Source: CAYJNO01 sp964371715 (lineage in GTDB: Bacteria > Bacillota_I > Bacilli_A > Erysipelotrichales > Erysipelotrichaceae). Taken from it: a stretch of DNA of 14,622 bases. The number at the start of each line of letters is the position of its first letter. The first letter of the stretch is position 1. Below, piece by piece: positions 13,456-14,622 of this stretch. The DNA lies in contig CAYJNO010000037.1 of the NCBI GenBank assembly GCA_964371715.1, forward strand, positions 1-14,622, written 5' to 3'. Below the pieces are notes generated by a model. It worked only from the letters and a program-made list of their open reading frames with translations, was not told the origin of the DNA and ran no database searches. A program made the translations under genes and the position numbers.

Positions 13456-13473
13456 TAACTTTAGGTAAAGTTA
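13456..13473. promoter_or_regulatory. Operator-like palindrome upstream of the ABC importer operon
   Basis: TAACTTTA-GG-TAAAGTTA has 8-bp perfect arms around a 2-bp centre. It lies about 85-100 bp before the binding-protein start, just upstream of or overlapping the candidate -35 boxes, as expected for a regulator binding site. Confidence 0.5.
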
Positions 13474-13502
13474 TATTTATACATATATTTAATATTAATT
13501 AA

Positions 13503-13529
13503 AAAGAATCGATATTTTTATCGATTCTT
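13503..13529 (-). terminator. Terminator downstream of the second GNAT gene
   Basis: AAGAATCGAT (13504-13513) pairs with ATCGATTCTT (13520-13529) around ATTTTT. On the minus strand the last arm continues into TTCTTTTTAATT. It separates the GNAT transcript from the ABC importer promoter. Confidence 0.75.
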
Positions 13530-13618
13530 CATATTATATTATTTTGATGTTACCTAATGTTTTTTTATCATCTATAGAATTTGGTCACTTGGCATAAGGT
13601 TTAATTCTTCATATTATA
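13524..13618. repeat. 15-bp direct repeat bracketing the GNAT 3' flank
   Basis: ATTCTTCATATTATA occurs at 13524-13538 and again at 13604-13618, exactly 80 bp apart, the second copy ending just before the GNAT stop. It may come from a local duplication. Confidence 0.5.
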
Positions 13619-13619
13619 A

Positions 13620-14114
13620 TCATAATATGTTAAGTCTATAACTAAAACCCATTGTAGTTTTTTTCTGTTTAACAAATCCAATGCTTTCAAAAGTTCTCTG
13701 AGATGCAATGTTGAACCCATATATTTCTTTAACACTCAAAGACTTAAACCCAAGTGATTTTGCACGTGAAACTAAAGATAAAATTACTTTTTTCGCTATT
13801 CCTTTTCTTCGATAATTTTCATCGCCTATTACGATTGGCATATCTTCCGCTGAAAACGATACATCACCAATAGGAGTAAATTTTCCATTCTCAAATACTT
13901 CGATAAAATACAATTCATAATTTTCATTAAGAAAAGAATACATTCTATTTAATTTATCTATATCATAAGACTCTTTTACTCCATCAACCATATAAACAGT
14001 ATCTACATTTTGATACCACTTTAATGCAAAATCATGGTTTTTATCATATCTTTTTAACCTTAATTCGTCATTTATCGTGATTATTTCTCTCGCATTTTTT
14101 TTCTCTACACGCAT
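13620..14114 (-). CDS. GNAT family N-acetyltransferase
   Basis: The 164-aa protein shows a clear GNAT core. Strand 4 is ELYFIEVFENGKFTPIGDVSFS (about 67-88). Motif A is MPIVIGDENYRRKGIAKKVI (92-111), whose RRKGIA is the acetyl-CoA pyrophosphate loop. Motif B is GFNIASQRTFESIGFVK (about 133-149). The ATG at 14114 is preferred because GGAAGG lies about 10 nt upstream; an in-frame ATG at 14132 has no ribosome site. The gene has its own terminator and is upstream of the importer operon but separate from it. The acetyl acceptor is unknown. Confidence 0.8.
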   Translation of the reverse strand: MRVEKKNAREIITINDELRLKRYDKNHDFALKWYQNVDTVYMVDGVKESYDIDKLNRMYSFLNENYELYFIEVFENGKFTPIGDVSFSAEDMPIVIGDENYRRKGIAKKVILSLVSRAKSLGFKSLSVKEIYGFNIASQRTFESIGFVKQKKTTMGFSYRLNIL

Positions 14115-14146
14115 AAAGATTATACCTTCCATTATATAAATTTTAC

Positions 14147-14163
14147 GAACTTATTTTAAGTTC
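14147..14163. repeat. Short perfect hairpin upstream of the second GNAT gene
   Basis: GAACTTA (14147-14153) and TAAGTTC (14157-14163) flank a 3-nt loop, about 35-50 bp before the GNAT start. It might be an operator or a terminator-like hairpin; no clear promoter is visible beside it. Confidence 0.35.
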
Positions 14164-14494
14164 TCTTTGTTTAATACTATAACAACCATTAGATTAAATC
14201 AACGAAGTAATAAGTTTGTATAAATAATGATTATAAATTTATTATATATTTTTTCATGTAATGTAGAAGGTCCATTTATCATTTATCAACAGTCTTAGCC
14301 TAAAACAAACTGTTTTTATGTGTATGTGTAGATATGTTTCCCTAAACTAAGAAAACCACTATTTTATACGGTTTTGAGAAAACAGTGTTGAGTGCGAAAA
14401 CATATCCCCCTAGTCAACTCTCATTTTTATTTTTTGATTTTTTTCAATTTTTTCGAAAAAAACAGAGAAAATTAACCTTTAATTTTTTATCAAA
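14164..14494. other. Gene-free AT-rich stretch with a foldable segment
   Basis: No open frame of credible length is present on either strand. AACAGT (14288-14293) pairs with ACTGTT (14309-14314), followed by TTTTATG. GATATGTTT (14331-14339) pairs with AAACATATC (14398-14406), enclosing AAAACC (14352-14357)/GGTTTT (14370-14375). The segment 14288-14420 has more G and C than its surroundings. Beyond it lie long T and A runs (14422-14468). It may be a small RNA, an element remnant or only spacer. Confidence 0.35.
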
Positions 14495-14535
14495 AAAAGC
14501 TCTAAACCCCAATTAATAAAGGGTTTAAAGCTTTT
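14495..14535 (-). terminator. Strong terminator at the end of the right-edge gene
   Basis: On the minus strand AAAAGCTTTAAACCC (14535-14521) pairs over 15 bp, with one G-U pair, with 14509-14495 and runs into seven T. It overlaps the stop codon of the partial gene at the window edge. The plus strand also has a short T tract, so it may act in both directions. Confidence 0.85.
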
Positions 14536-14622
14536 AAATTCTACGTAGCACTACTACTGTTTCTACATGTGTAGTCTTAATATTTTTTACATTTACTAAA
14601 TACTTATTTACTCTTTTCATTT
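14534..14622 (-). CDS. C-terminal end of a gene cut by the window edge, possibly an RNA uracil-5-methyltransferase
   Basis: Twenty-eight codons plus a TAA stop are visible, ending NIKTTHVETVVVLRRI. The H-V-E-T-V-V pattern near the C terminus is the ending of TrmA/RlmD-type RNA (uracil-5)-methyltransferases, but the usual preceding DMFP motif is not present here. The call is therefore weak and the gene could be something else or degraded. An ATG lies at 14620, but the true start is probably outside the window. A strong terminator follows directly. Confidence 0.35.
   Translation of the reverse strand, partial: MKRVNKYLVNVKNIKTTHVETVVVLRRI

Noticed and set aside
1..14622. CRISPR arrays, tRNA or rRNA genes, phage modules or conjugation genes
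   Set aside because: No regularly spaced repeats, no tRNA-like T-loop or cloverleaf, and no structural, integrase or relaxase genes were seen.

Overview
The window is AT-rich (by eye 70% A+T or more) and looks like low-GC Gram-positive DNA: Bacillota, or a cell-wall-less relative of the Acholeplasma/Izemoplasma type. Supporting signs are strong AGGAGG-like ribosome binding sites, three lipoprotein signal peptides with typical lipoboxes, many Rho-independent terminators, occasional TTG and GTG starts, and short tightly packed operons. All tryptophans in intact genes are TGG, and one gene ends in TGA overlapping the next start, so UGA is read as stop and not as tryptophan as in Mycoplasma/Spiroplasma. 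No genus can be assigned.

Left part (1-6760). The first 70 bases look like the tail of an IS3-family (IS150-like) insertion sequence, whose end doubles as a terminator. Next come minus-strand housekeeping or stress genes: a cytochrome b5-like lipoprotein, a flavin reductase-like FMN protein and an AlkA-type 3-methyladenine DNA glycosylase. Divergent from the glycosylase, a plus-strand promoter feeds a leader of about 315 nt full of paired elements, ahead of a secreted C39-like cysteine-peptidase lipoprotein (320 aa). A convergent GNAT acetyltransferase, an Lsa-type ABC-F ribosome-protection ATPase and a divergent membrane-anchored LURP-one/Tubby-like protein follow.

Middle (6776-8600). A tandem split-barrel (PNPOx-like) protein with a GTG start is followed by about 1 kb with no intact gene. 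That stretch holds a clearly recognisable but decayed class I SAM-dependent methyltransferase, with four in-frame stops and one frameshift.

Right part (8601-14622). A five-gene minus-strand operon reads substrate-binding lipoprotein, permease, permease, ATPase, PHP-family metallohydrolase (CehA/McbA-like). The genes are joined by overlaps of 1-4 nt or gaps of 10-50 nt, and a 14-bp stem-loop lies between the binding-protein and first permease genes. The arrangement suggests uptake of a solute (perhaps a phosphate ester or phosphonate-like compound) followed by intracellular hydrolysis. Upstream is a second GNAT acetyltransferase, then about 350 bp of gene-free AT-rich DNA with a foldable segment, a strong terminator, and the last 28 codons of a gene running off the window.

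The best candidates for something undescribed are the structured leader at 2001-2316 and the coupled ABC importer-PHP hydrolase operon. No CRISPR array, tRNA, rRNA or complete mobile element was seen.
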